This document shows, piece by piece, positions 51,284 through 59,025 of a stretch of DNA of 64,000 nucleotides. Each line of letters begins with the position of its first letter. The first letter of the stretch is position 1. The stretch is from assembly GCA_000824825.2 (NCBI GenBank), contig LM655202.1, positions 98,995 to 162,994 of the forward strand, written 5' to 3'. Source of the DNA: Mesorhizobium sp. ORS 3324 (lineage in GTDB: Bacteria; Pseudomonadota; Alphaproteobacteria; Rhizobiales; Rhizobiaceae). Both the position numbers and the translations under genes were made by a program. The notes below the pieces were generated by a model, which did no database searches, was not told where the DNA came from, and saw only the letters and a list, made by a program, of their open reading frames with translations.

Positions 51284-52882
51284 CTATGCCGTACGGAACC
51301 GGGCAAGCTCCTCGCCGGTGCTGGCGTCGTGGGCGTGCACGGTGCAGACAAGGCACGAATCGTACGAGCGACAGACATGACCGACCTCCACCGGGTCGTT
51401 CATATCCGCGATCGGCGTTCCGATCAGCGCCTCCTCGATTGGGCCCAGTTCGCCGCCGTCGGAGCGCGGGCCGACGTTCCAGGTCGTGGGCGCGATGATC
51501 TGATAGTTCTTGATCTTGCCGCCTTGCACCTCGATCCAGTGGCAAAGCGCACCGCGAATGGCTTCCGTCGCCCCCCAACCTCGGCCGTCCTTCTCTGTCG
51601 GTTTGACATACCACGGGTCGTTCAGCCGGAATTCCCGCAGCGCGTGCTCGGCTTGGCGATAGAGCTTCACCCCTTCGTGCATGCGCGCGAAGTGGCGCAG
51701 CATCACGCTTGCCCCGCCGAGCTTCTTATACATGTCTAGCACCAGCGGGTCATAGTGCTGCCAGCTTTCGCCGTGCCGGCCGCCGGCGATGAGCTGCCGC
51801 GCGAGTGGGCCTGCCTCGAGACGGCCGTTCTGGTCGTGGCGAACGGCGACGGCCCAGGAGTATTGATTGTCGTAGTCGACCGGATTCTTGCCCACTGGCT
51901 TGGTGACGCGGTCGAAAGGATGCTTGCCGCCCGGCTCGTCGTACCAGGCATGCATGAGGTCCTCGCGGGTGTAGACCTGGTCCATCAGCTTGTGGCTGTC
52001 GGTCGCGCCGTCATAGACACCGCTCTTCATCAAGACCGCGGCGTTGCGGCCCTCGATGGTGGGGCGGTCATACTTGTCCTCATGCGGCAGGTAGCCCCAC
52101 GACACGTATTTGCCGTGCCCCTTGCCGTATTTGTCGACGCCGACGTCGAGGCTCATGCGCCAGAACATGCCGAGATCGGAATTGGCATGTTCGGGCCGTT
52201 CGTCCAGCCAGGCCATGAAGTCGTCATAGGATTGGATCTGCTCGTAGCGCTCAAAGGAGCAGCCGAGCCAGACCGGCTCCATCCAGTTGCGGCGGAAGTG
52301 CTCCAGGATCGACCAGGCGCGGGTGACGTCGGTCAGCGTCGGCGCGCACATGACGCCGCCCGGGACCATATAGCTCGAATGCGGCCATTGCCCGCCGAGC
52401 AGGGCGTAGATTTCCACCGGGCGCCCGGAGATGGTCACGCCGAGCTCGTAGTTGGTTCCCGTGAATGGCGACCAGCGCTTGACGGCTTCCTCATAGTATT
52501 TCGAGTGGGAGTAGTTCTTGTGCGTGTAGTCGATCATGAACAGGCCGTAGTGATGCCTGGGCAGGCTCTGCAGGCTTTCCACGATCTGCCCCAGATTGCG
52601 GGCAAGGATCGCGTTGCGCGGCACCTCCGTCTTCCAGGCGGTGTCGAGCGCCCAGGCCGCGCATGTCAGGTGGGAGGCGCCGCAGATGCCGCAGGCGCGC
52701 GGTGTCACCACCAGCCCCGCCTGCGGATCCTTGTCGCGCAGGATTACCTCAAAGCCTCGGAAGAGCTCGGCCTGGGTCCAGGCGTTGACCACGACGCCAT
52801 TTTGAATGTCGACGCGCACGTCGAGATCGCCCTCGACGCGTCCAACGGGCGAAATATCAAGTGTTTGAACTGCAGCGGACAT
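51284..52882 (-). CDS. hhyL: Group 1h [NiFe]-hydrogenase large subunit HhyL
   Basis: 532 residues. The N-terminal L1 motif is RACGICGASHL (Cys64, Cys67) and the C-terminal L2 motif DSCLVCTVH (Cys510, Cys513, His516), so all four nickel cysteines are present. The group 1h form DSCLVC replaces the common DPCxxC. A 16-residue tail (from Ala517) follows His516 and should be removed by the protease encoded downstream. VGRVEGDLDVRV, LQSLPRHHYGLFM and GELGPIEEALIGTP are conserved. It oxidises H2 at the NiFe site. It follows hhyS by 40 bases. No export signal, so cytoplasmic. Group call rests on recalled sequence similarity. Confidence 0.95.
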   Translation of the reverse strand: MSAAVQTLDISPVGRVEGDLDVRVDIQNGVVVNAWTQAELFRGFEVILRDKDPQAGLVVTPRACGICGASHLTCAAWALDTAWKTEVPRNAILARNLGQIVESLQSLPRHHYGLFMIDYTHKNYSHSKYYEEAVKRWSPFTGTNYELGVTISGRPVEIYALLGGQWPHSSYMVPGGVMCAPTLTDVTRAWSILEHFRRNWMEPVWLGCSFERYEQIQSYDDFMAWLDERPEHANSDLGMFWRMSLDVGVDKYGKGHGKYVSWGYLPHEDKYDRPTIEGRNAAVLMKSGVYDGATDSHKLMDQVYTREDLMHAWYDEPGGKHPFDRVTKPVGKNPVDYDNQYSWAVAVRHDQNGRLEAGPLARQLIAGGRHGESWQHYDPLVLDMYKKLGGASVMLRHFARMHEGVKLYRQAEHALREFRLNDPWYVKPTEKDGRGWGATEAIRGALCHWIEVQGGKIKNYQIIAPTTWNVGPRSDGGELGPIEEALIGTPIADMNDPVEVGHVCRSYDSCLVCTVHAHDASTGEELARFRTA

Positions 52883-52922
52883 GATGTCTTGACCTTTGTC
52901 GATCGGGTTCGGTGAAGCGCGG

Positions 52923-53885
52923 TCAGACGACGAAGATGTCTTCTTCGGCCCAGCGCGGCGAAGCAGCCTTGGCGGCGGCGGTCAGCTTGATGTAGCCGGT
53001 CTTGTCGACACCGGAAGGCATGTCCTTCGGTACGCCCATGACAGTCTGCGTCTTGAAGACCGTGCCCGGCGCCAGATCGAAGAACGGGAATTCCGGCTCG
53101 GTGCAGCCCATGCAGGGCATGCCGGCGCGCGTCTTGGACGACTGCCGGTTCCACAACACGCGATTGCACGGCGAATGGGTCATCGGGCCGCGGCAGCCGA
53201 GATCGTAGAAGAGGCAGCCCTTGCGTTGGCCGAATTCGGTGGCCGACACCTTGTAGGCGAAGTGCATGTTGCGGGTGCAGCCCGTCTGGGTGAAGGAGGT
53301 GAAGAAGGTCTTCGGCCTTTGGAATTCATCGAGCTTGAGATCGGCCCCGCGGCCGGTCGCCACCGCCACGACGATCTGGGTGATCCAGTCCGGATGGGCC
53401 GGACAGCCGGGAATGTTTATGACCGGCAGGCCGGCCTTCGACTTGTAGTCCTTGCCGAGGAAGCCGCCCTGGTTGCGCTTGAGGAATTGCAGCCCCTGGC
53501 TTTCGGAGGGATTCGGCGCCGTCGCCGGGATGCCGCCCCAGGTCGCGCAGTCGCCGACCGCGACCACGAAATTCGCCACCTTGCTCAAGTCGCTTACCCA
53601 GTCGCGCATCGGCCGTCCGGCAAAGCGATTCCACTCGCCCGTTCCGTTCGGCGCGTTCACGACGGTGCCTTCGAAGACGAAGATGTCGAGCGGCATCTGG
53701 CCCGAGGTCAGGGCGTTCAAGAGCTTCTTCAGATTCTCGCCGAGCTCCAGTCCCAGTGACGGGTGCCAAAGCACGTTGACGCCGAAATCGGTCACGAGAT
53801 CGCAAGCGCTTGGTTCCTCGGCGTTGAGGAACGACATCGTATTACCTGAGCAGGCTCCGCCCTGGAGCCATAGAAGATTGGCCAT
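52923..53885 (-). CDS. hhyS: Group 1h [NiFe]-hydrogenase small subunit HhyS
   Basis: 320 residues without a Tat signal and without a C-terminal membrane helix, unlike HupS-type (1d) subunits. It starts MANLLWLQGGACSGNTMSFL, then FEGTVVNAPNGTGEWNRFAG, VVAVGDCATWGG, INIPGCPAHPDW, QTGCTRNMHF, RKGCLFYDLGCRGP and PCMGCTEPEFPFFDL, giving ligands for three Fe-S clusters. The wording closely matches group 1h small subunits (Streptomyces, Mycobacterium, Cupriavidus) as I recall them. In that group the proximal cluster is reported to use an Asp ligand. AAGGAGG is 6 bases before the ATG. Preceded by a sigma-54 promoter. Confidence 0.95.
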   Translation of the reverse strand: MANLLWLQGGACSGNTMSFLNAEEPSACDLVTDFGVNVLWHPSLGLELGENLKKLLNALTSGQMPLDIFVFEGTVVNAPNGTGEWNRFAGRPMRDWVSDLSKVANFVVAVGDCATWGGIPATAPNPSESQGLQFLKRNQGGFLGKDYKSKAGLPVINIPGCPAHPDWITQIVVAVATGRGADLKLDEFQRPKTFFTSFTQTGCTRNMHFAYKVSATEFGQRKGCLFYDLGCRGPMTHSPCNRVLWNRQSSKTRAGMPCMGCTEPEFPFFDLAPGTVFKTQTVMGVPKDMPSGVDKTGYIKLTAAAKAASPRWAEEDIFVV

Positions 53886-53943
53886 TAATTCCTCCTTCGC
53901 TACGCCACTGACCTTTGGGTGCAGCGCGTCTACGAAAAGGAAA

Positions 53944-53960
53944 CCGCAAGCGGCGTGCCA
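53944..53960 (-). promoter_or_regulatory. Sigma-54 promoter of hhySL
   Basis: On the minus strand this reads TGGCACGCCGCTTGCGG, matching the -24/-12 consensus TGGCAC-N5-TTGC exactly, with GG at 53959-53958 and GC at 53947-53946. It predicts a start near 53934, about 50 bases before the hhyS ATG. No other gene lies between. An enhancer-binding activator with GAFTGA is encoded 0.4 kb upstream. Confidence 0.85.
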
Positions 53961-53989
53961 AGTTGGCGCAAGGGAGGAAAATGACGTTA

Positions 53990-54002
53990 AATCAGATGGT
54001 TG
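53990..54002 (-). promoter_or_regulatory. IHF-consensus site upstream of hhyS
   Basis: The plus strand reads AATCAGATGGTTG, matching WATCARNNNNTTR at every fixed position. It lies between the sigma-54 promoter and the TTG-N5-CAA site, where DNA bending by IHF is normally needed to bring the activator to the polymerase. Function inferred from consensus and position; orientation may be either. Confidence 0.65.
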
Positions 54003-54019
54003 GCATTATCAGGCATATT

Positions 54020-54030
54020 TTGCGGCGCAA
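54020..54030. promoter_or_regulatory. Candidate HupR/HoxA-type activator site
   Basis: TTGCGGCGCAA fits TTG-N5-CAA, the palindrome bound by HupR in Rhodobacter (recalled). Its centre is about 91 bases upstream of the predicted start. One copy only; a TTG-N3-CAA variant at 53963-53971 has the wrong spacing. Confidence 0.6.
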
Positions 54031-54055
54031 CATTGCCCGCGTGTCGACCTGCAAA

Positions 54056-54343
54056 CTATCTTAGCAGGTGGAAAGTTCGTTTATCGCCCGTGCGTCCCGC
54101 ACGGCCGCGGCTCAACCGATTGCCGCATGCTGGGCAGGTGACCTCGAGCAGATAGCCGTACCAGATGCCCTTGCAGCGGCTGCACCAGTGACCCGTGGCC
54201 TGGTGCTCGGGCGCGCCGATTGCCGTGGCCATCGCGCCGAAGCCCAGATATCGCGTCGGTTCCGCATGTCCGGACGGAAGCACGCGAGACTGGGGAAAGC
54301 AAATGACGGCTGCGCCCGGCTGCTGCGGTTTGTCGTTGCTCAT
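54056..54343 (-). CDS. Small zinc-ribbon protein between activator and hydrogenase genes
   Basis: 95 residues. The C-terminal half has WCSRCKGIW and TCPACGNRLSRG, two CxxC pairs about 19 residues apart that make a zinc ribbon or rubredoxin-like site; the chain ends in a basic stretch. The N-terminal half is Pro/Gly-rich. ATG 54343 is chosen because the frame upstream overlaps the activator's 3' end. It is 8 bases from the activator stop, so it is co-transcribed with it, and it precedes the hhyS control region. A rubredoxin-like redox role or a regulatory role are both possible. Confidence 0.75.
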   Translation of the reverse strand: MSNDKPQQPGAAVICFPQSRVLPSGHAEPTRYLGFGAMATAIGAPEHQATGHWCSRCKGIWYGYLLEVTCPACGNRLSRGRAGRTGDKRTFHLLR

Positions 54344-54351
54344 GATGCCTC

Positions 54352-55800
54352 TCAACCGTTTTCGTTGAGATTGTAGCGCTTGATCTTGTTGGCAAGCCCC
54401 ACGCGCGACAAACCGAGTTCGGAGGCGGTGCGGCTCTGGTTCCAATGGTTGCGGATAAGAGCGCGCCCGACGATCTGCTTTTCCAGGCTCTCGACCTGGT
54501 CCTTGAGCGTGGTGCCCTCGGGCACGAAGCCCCTGAGGCCGTCGCCCTGCTTGCGAGCGGATGCGGCGGCGAGCAGCGAGGGCGCCATGTTGCGGGTGGT
54601 GATGTATTCGCCGTCCTTGGTCAGCGCGACCATGCGGCGGATCTCGTTCTCCAGTTCGCGGACGTTGCCGGGAAAGCCGCAGAGGGCGAGCTTCTCCAGC
54701 GTGTTGGCGGTGATGCCCAGAACCTTGCGGCCCATGGCATCGGCATGCTTGGCGGCAAAGAACTCGGCCAGCGGCCCGATGTCGTCCGGTCGTTCCCGCA
54801 GCGGCGGCACCTCGAACTCGAAGCCCTTCAGCCGGAAATAGAGGTCCTGGCGGAACCTGCCTTGCGCGACAAGGTCCTGCAAAAGCTTGTTGGAGGCCGC
54901 GATGATGCGGACGTTGCAGTGGATGACCTTGTCAGCGCCCAGCGGCTTGACCTCGCCTTCCTGGAGAAAGCGCAGCAGGCTGACCTGAAAGGATGGCGAC
55001 ACATCCGAAATCTCGTCGAGAAAGACCGTTCCGCCATCGGCGGCGCGAAACAGGCCGAGGCGATCGGAAATCGCCCCCGTGAAGGCGCCGCGCTTGTGGC
55101 CGAACAGCTCCGATTGCAGCAACTCGTCGGGCATGCCGCCACAGTTCTGGACCAGGAGAGGGCTCGCGCGCCTCGGCGAATTGTAGTGGATGGCGCGCGC
55201 CAAAAGCTCCTTGCCGGTACCGGTTTCGCCCTGGATCAGGATCGGCAGTTCCGTCGCCGCCGCCTGCCGCGCGAGATCGCACATCTCCGCCATCTTCTCG
55301 CTGGCGTAGACGAGCTTTTCGAACTGATGGCTTTCCGGCCTGAACGCCGGGTCGCGGCGCTCTCCGAACATGAGTGCGCCGGAAATCTTGAATTCCCGCG
55401 AAAGTATGCGATGCCGGCGATGAAGTTCGCGCGCTTCCAACGCCCGCTCGACGACAAGGCCAACCTGCGCCGGGTCGAGCGGCGTCAGAAGGAACTGATA
55501 TATCGCGGCCTTGGAGAGCTCATGATGCGATACCGACGAAGGAGCCCGTCTCACATAGACACGCATGATCTCCGGATGCGAGACGCGCAGGCGGGTGAGG
55601 AAATCGAGGCCGACGGTCTCATCCTGCCGATCTTCGGCGACCGCGAGATCGACATGAATGCTGCTCATCGCGGTCAGGGCTTCGGCCGGGCTGCCGACCA
55701 GCAGGACCCGATAGGCATAGCGTTCCGACAGCACTTCCAGGCTGTCCGACCAGTCGCTGCCCGGACGAGCGACAATGACGACCGTACCCGAATGATCCAT
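54352..55800 (-). CDS. NtrC-family sigma-54 activator (HoxA/HupR-like) with degenerate receiver
   Basis: 482 residues. Residues 1-125 are receiver-like, but the acidic pocket reads VVIVARP instead of a DD pair, the phosphorylation site is Glu56 (VDLAVAEDR), and the usual lysine is Thr (FLLTPLD). The AAA+ domain has GETGTGKELLARAIH (Walker A), KRGAFTGAISDR (sigma-54 contact GAFTGA) and GGTVFLDEISDV (Walker B), then RQDLYFRLKGFEFEVPPLRERPDDI. The Fis-type HTH is at 445-480 (NQSRTASELGLSRVGLANKIKRY). It probably activates hhySL from the site at 54020-54030. No partner kinase or H2-sensing hydrogenase is present in the window. ATG 55800. Confidence 0.92.
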   Translation of the reverse strand: MDHSGTVVIVARPGSDWSDSLEVLSERYAYRVLLVGSPAEALTAMSSIHVDLAVAEDRQDETVGLDFLTRLRVSHPEIMRVYVRRAPSSVSHHELSKAAIYQFLLTPLDPAQVGLVVERALEARELHRRHRILSREFKISGALMFGERRDPAFRPESHQFEKLVYASEKMAEMCDLARQAAATELPILIQGETGTGKELLARAIHYNSPRRASPLLVQNCGGMPDELLQSELFGHKRGAFTGAISDRLGLFRAADGGTVFLDEISDVSPSFQVSLLRFLQEGEVKPLGADKVIHCNVRIIAASNKLLQDLVAQGRFRQDLYFRLKGFEFEVPPLRERPDDIGPLAEFFAAKHADAMGRKVLGITANTLEKLALCGFPGNVRELENEIRRMVALTKDGEYITTRNMAPSLLAAASARKQGDGLRGFVPEGTTLKDQVESLEKQIVGRALIRNHWNQSRTASELGLSRVGLANKIKRYNLNENG

Positions 55801-55950
55801 GAAACTATGTTTCCAAAGTGTCTACTTGATTAGCAGTTCGTTCTCCTCGGCGCAACGTCGGTGTGTCGACTCGGCCGAAGACTGGAACCTCACCCATTTC
55901 GCCCCGACGGGGGGAGCAATTCCAGGAACAGCGTGTAACGACTTTCGTGC

Positions 55951-56016
55951 GGAATTGCTTGAAAAACAAAGAGATGGGGTGGTTCGCCGGTTCCTTGAAG
56001 CAGTGAAGCGCTCTAA
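55951..56016. repeat. Intergenic palindromic repeat, copy 2
   Basis: This matches bases 1-65 block by block: GGAATTGC, TGAAAAACAAAG, GGTTCGCCG, TTCC, TGAAGC and GCGCTCTAA. The inverted arms are less perfect than in copy 1. It lies between the activator gene and the decayed phosphatase gene and interrupts the open frame of the latter. Confidence 0.6.
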
Positions 56017-56019
56017 CGT

Positions 56020-56456
56020 CCTGTGGGCAAGCAGGCGACAGAAATCAACCGGCTGGTCCGTCAAGGAGGTGAAAGGGTGGAACTCGGGCGACGACCATGG
56101 CAGGGCTAGATTGCGCAGGATCAGATCGGCGCCGCTGAAGTTCTCATGACAGGTGAACTGGCTGGGGGTTATCACAGTGCGCATGCCGGCAGCGCGCGCG
56201 GCCAGAAGCCCGTTCCTGGAATCCTCGATGCAGAGGCACTCCAGGCCGTTGAGGTCGAGATCCGAAAGCACCAGTCGATAGACCTCCGGATGCGGTTTAT
56301 TGGCGCTTACGTCCTTGCCGGTGTGGATGCTGGCGAACAGTCGAAGCGCCTCGGCGCCCAGAGTTGACCGAAGAAGCGAGACCACGTCGGTCTGCTTGTG
56401 GTCGTGCCGATGGCGAGCACCAGACCCCGGTCGTGGCCGATGAAGGGGACAGGCAT
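56020..56456 (-). pseudogene. Decayed CbbY-like HAD phosphatase gene
   Basis: Two minus-strand frames together read as the C-terminal half of a CbbY/beta-phosphoglucomutase-like HAD protein: FIGHDRGLVLAIGTTTS in one frame (to about 56390), then VVSLLRSTLGAEALRLFASI, VSANKPHPEVYRLVLSDLDL, CLCIEDSRNGLLAARAAGMR and VITPSQFTCHENFSGADLIL in another. A frameshift near 56390 joins them. The N-terminal half with the catalytic DxD is missing. The family dephosphorylates sugar phosphates such as xylulose-1,5-bisphosphate. Remnant of a lost neighbour; no function expected. Confidence 0.75.
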
Positions 56457-56684
56457 TGAAGTTGGTTGCAGGATACAGGACTTAAACATTCGGCATGGAA
56501 CCGGGTCGCGCCAGCGGCAGCAATCGAAGATCGGGGGCTGTGCTGCCGACAATGCCCTTCGACTAACGAAAAGTTCTATTCGGGCGGCCTCGTCGGCTTT
56601 AAAGGTCACACCCCGCACTTTCGCCAATTTTGCACCCGAACGGTATCAGGCGGCCCAGTTCTGCCCTGCTTTAGGGTTGATGAA

Positions 56685-56775
56685 CCCGCTCGGGATCAAA
56701 TTCGGCTCTGATACCGATCGGGAGCCCCAGGCCTTGAATCAAATAGGAAGTAAGATTATGTTCCCGATCGGGAGC
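56685..56775 (+). promoter_or_regulatory. Repeated CCGATCGGGAGC palindromes before the antitoxin gene
   Basis: Three related palindromic sites precede the HipB-like gene: CCCGCTCGGGA at 56685, CCGATCGGGAGC at 56714-56725 and the identical CCGATCGGGAGC at 56764-56775, ending 5 bases before the ATG and overlapping the ribosome site. The last two are 50 bases apart (about five helical turns). This is the layout of autoregulatory operators in toxin-antitoxin genes. Confidence 0.6.
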
Positions 56776-56780
56776 AAACG

Positions 56781-57563
56781 ATGACCAAGACCTCTCAATC
56801 CATCGGCGCCACGAGCGCAACAGACATCGCAAAGCTGCTTGCCCAGGCAGGTCCTTCCCAGGAGCTGGCGAAGCTGCTTATGGAAATCAACGCGTCTGGC
56901 GACGCCTTCAAGAACGTCACGAGAGACCCGTCGCGCCCCAAAGACACGATCAAACTCGCCTTGAACGCCACAGAGATCGCCAAGGCAATTTCGCAGATTC
57001 CTCCAACCCAAGCCCTGGCGAAACAAAGTGCAGACATCAATGCGTCCAGCGAAGCACTCAAAGCGGTCAGTAAAGAATATTCGCGTCAAGATGAGGCCAT
57101 CAGGAGCTCATTGGACACGAGGGGAATTTCCGAGGCACTTACCAGCGTCAATGCCCTGGCGGACGTCAGCAAACGACTGACCGACGCAATGCCGCAGGTC
57201 AATCTGCAGCTTCCTGATGTTTCGGAATTCATTACGACTGCCCTGCCCAGAACGCTTCCCGACGCTTATCTGCCTCGCAGCAGCGGGAGCAGTGATGAGG
57301 ACGAGGGCGCCGACGCCGCCTCACCGCGCCATGGCGAGACGGATACGTTAGGGCTGGAGATCGTCTCCGCCTCAGATCTTGGGCGGCTAGTCCGGCGCGC
57401 TCGCGAGGGCCGACATCTCTCACAACAGAGTTTTGCTGACCTTGCCGGAGTGGGGCGCAGATTTTTATCCGAGTTGGAGAACGGCAAAGCCACACTTGAA
57501 CTCGGCAAGGTCCTGAAAGTCGCGCACGCAGCCGGCATATCGTTGCTTGCTCGGGAACGATGA
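56781..57563 (+). CDS. HipB-like antitoxin with repeat-bearing N-terminal extension
   Basis: 260 residues, much longer than the usual 80-100 of HipB. The C-terminal ~60 residues are a Cro/C1-type helix-turn-helix: LGRLVRRAREGRHLSQQSFADLAGVGRRFLSELENGK, as in HipB. The N-terminal 190 residues contain a 50-residue tandem repeat: residues 13-61 and 63-111 align throughout (ATDIAKLL/ATEIAKAI, QELAK/QALAK, INAS at 36-39 and 86-89, and SR-x-x-x-x-I), with a third partial copy from 113. A Ser/Asp/Glu-rich linker (SSGSSDEDEGAD) joins the two parts. It should repress its own promoter and neutralise the HipA partner 3 bases downstream. Confidence 0.85.
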   Translation: MTKTSQSIGATSATDIAKLLAQAGPSQELAKLLMEINASGDAFKNVTRDPSRPKDTIKLALNATEIAKAISQIPPTQALAKQSADINASSEALKAVSKEYSRQDEAIRSSLDTRGISEALTSVNALADVSKRLTDAMPQVNLQLPDVSEFITTALPRTLPDAYLPRSSGSSDEDEGADAASPRHGETDTLGLEIVSASDLGRLVRRAREGRHLSQQSFADLAGVGRRFLSELENGKATLELGKVLKVAHAAGISLLARER

Positions 57564-57566
57564 TAC

Positions 57567-58919
57567 ATGGAGGTACTTGCCCTCGATGTGAGGCTCGACG
57601 GTTTCGCTGATCCGATCGGCGTCCTCGTGCGTGACGAAAACGGCTCGGTCGCCTTTGTCTACAAGGCTGATTACCTTCGAAAATCAGATGCGACCGCGTT
57701 GTCGCTCTCCCTCCCGCTCGCCGAAGAGCCTTATAACGACGTGACTACGCGAGCATTCTTCGACAACCTTCTGCAGGAGCGCGACGGTGTGCTCACCGAC
57801 GTGATGGCACGAGAAGGCCTAGCCCGCGATGACATAGCTGGCTTGCTGTATCACCTTGGAAAGGACTGTGCTGGCGCACTTTCCGTTCTTCCGTCCGGAT
57901 CGCCACCGACAAAGGTTCCGGGCGACTATGAACAGGACTATGTACCCATTGCGCAAGATCGCATGATCGCGATCGTCGAGGCACTCCATCTGCGTAAACG
58001 CTTGCCTGATGGAACCGAAGATCCGTCTCCCTTGGCTGGCATACAAAGCAAGATAGCCGTGACTGTTCTGCCGGACGGTAGGTTTGCTGAACCGAGGCAC
58101 GGATCTGGAGCGCCGACGACACACATCCTCAAGGTGCCCGACCGCGATCATCAGCAGGATGCCCGGTATGAGGCCGAGGCGATGAGACTTTCCCGAGAGC
58201 TTGGCTTCAACACGGCTGAAGCCTCAATGGTGCCGATTGGCGGAATCGATGCGCTACTGGTGACTCGCTTCGACCGAGGCAGAGATCGACAGAATAGGAT
58301 CGTGCGTCTTCATCAGGAGGATTTCGCGCAGGCGCTCGGTTTGGCCGCTTCAATGAAGTACGAAAGGCGTGGCAAGGCAGGCCGGCGCTTCGACGTTTCG
58401 GCTATCCGCAGGATACTTGAGACGACAGTCGATCCCGCCCAGGCCAAGGAGACCTTCATTAGGGCTACCATATTCGATCTCCTGGTCGGCAATAACGATG
58501 GACACGCAAAAAACTTCGCGCTGCTCTATGAACGGGGGGGCAGAATCCACTTTGCGCCGCGCTACGATATCCTGCCGACCAGGCTGGATGACACTCTGAC
58601 AGACGAACTCGCTTACAGGATCGGTGAGGCTGAAACGCTCGATGAAGTTACCTCAGAAGAGTTCGATGCGTTTCTCCTAGCATTGGGAATAGAAAGTGCT
58701 GCAGCACGCAAACGCATGCATGAGCGTTACCCATCGCAGATTGCATCGGGCCTCGCTGACTGCCTGAGCGCTCTTGAAGCGCGTCAGGCGAAGCGTTTCG
58801 CTGACTTGATCGCGACCAACATGCGCGTGCTCCTCGGTGCGCTGAGATTGGAAATACCCGATTTGGCGAGGGACCGAGACGAGTTCATTGGCCGAGCCGG
58901 CGGATGGCTGATGAGTTGA
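57567..58919 (+). CDS. HipA-family serine/threonine kinase toxin
   Basis: 450 residues. HipA N-terminal domain: LDGFADPIGVLVRDENGSVAFVY, then FFDNLLQERDG. Kinase part: LAGIQSKIAVTVLPDGRF (the P-loop-like region), THILKVPDRDHQQDARYEAEAMRL (with Lys and the conserved acidic residues), LLVTRFDRG, FDLLVGNNDGHAKNFALL (catalytic Asp and Asn) and FAPRYDILPT (metal Asp). All kinase positions are intact, so it is probably active; family members phosphorylate glutamyl-tRNA synthetase or other targets and arrest growth. Begins 3 bases after the antitoxin stop. Confidence 0.9.
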   Translation: MEVLALDVRLDGFADPIGVLVRDENGSVAFVYKADYLRKSDATALSLSLPLAEEPYNDVTTRAFFDNLLQERDGVLTDVMAREGLARDDIAGLLYHLGKDCAGALSVLPSGSPPTKVPGDYEQDYVPIAQDRMIAIVEALHLRKRLPDGTEDPSPLAGIQSKIAVTVLPDGRFAEPRHGSGAPTTHILKVPDRDHQQDARYEAEAMRLSRELGFNTAEASMVPIGGIDALLVTRFDRGRDRQNRIVRLHQEDFAQALGLAASMKYERRGKAGRRFDVSAIRRILETTVDPAQAKETFIRATIFDLLVGNNDGHAKNFALLYERGGRIHFAPRYDILPTRLDDTLTDELAYRIGEAETLDEVTSEEFDAFLLALGIESAAARKRMHERYPSQIASGLADCLSALEARQAKRFADLIATNMRVLLGALRLEIPDLARDRDEFIGRAGGWLMS

Positions 58920-58963
58920 AATCCAATAGAGACTTGCCGCTTATGTACTCGGGACATAGAAAA

Positions 58964-59025
58964 ACCGGCGGCCGACGCATACTGCTTGGGGCGGGGTGAG
59001 GGACATGAAAACGTCTGCCGCCGGT
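58964..59025. repeat. Imperfect inverted repeat after hipA
   Basis: ACCGGCGGCCGACG at 58964-58977 is matched by CGTCTGCCGCCGGT at 59012-59025, 13 of 14 bases complementary, with a 34-base loop. It begins 45 bases after the hipA stop. It could be a terminator-like hairpin or the end of a small mobile repeat. Confidence 0.5.

Noticed and set aside
51755..52915. 386-residue plus-strand open frame opposite hhyL
   Set aside because: Antisense of the hydrogenase large subunit; no motif of its own.
53963..53971. TTGGCGCAA as a second activator site
   Set aside because: Spacing is TTG-N3-CAA rather than N5, and it lies only 3 bases upstream of the -24 element, too close for an enhancer site.
55822..56385. 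Intact HAD phosphatase gene
   Set aside because: The frame lacks the catalytic N-terminal DxD half, needs a frameshift near 56390 to extend upstream, and its tail runs through an intergenic repeat.
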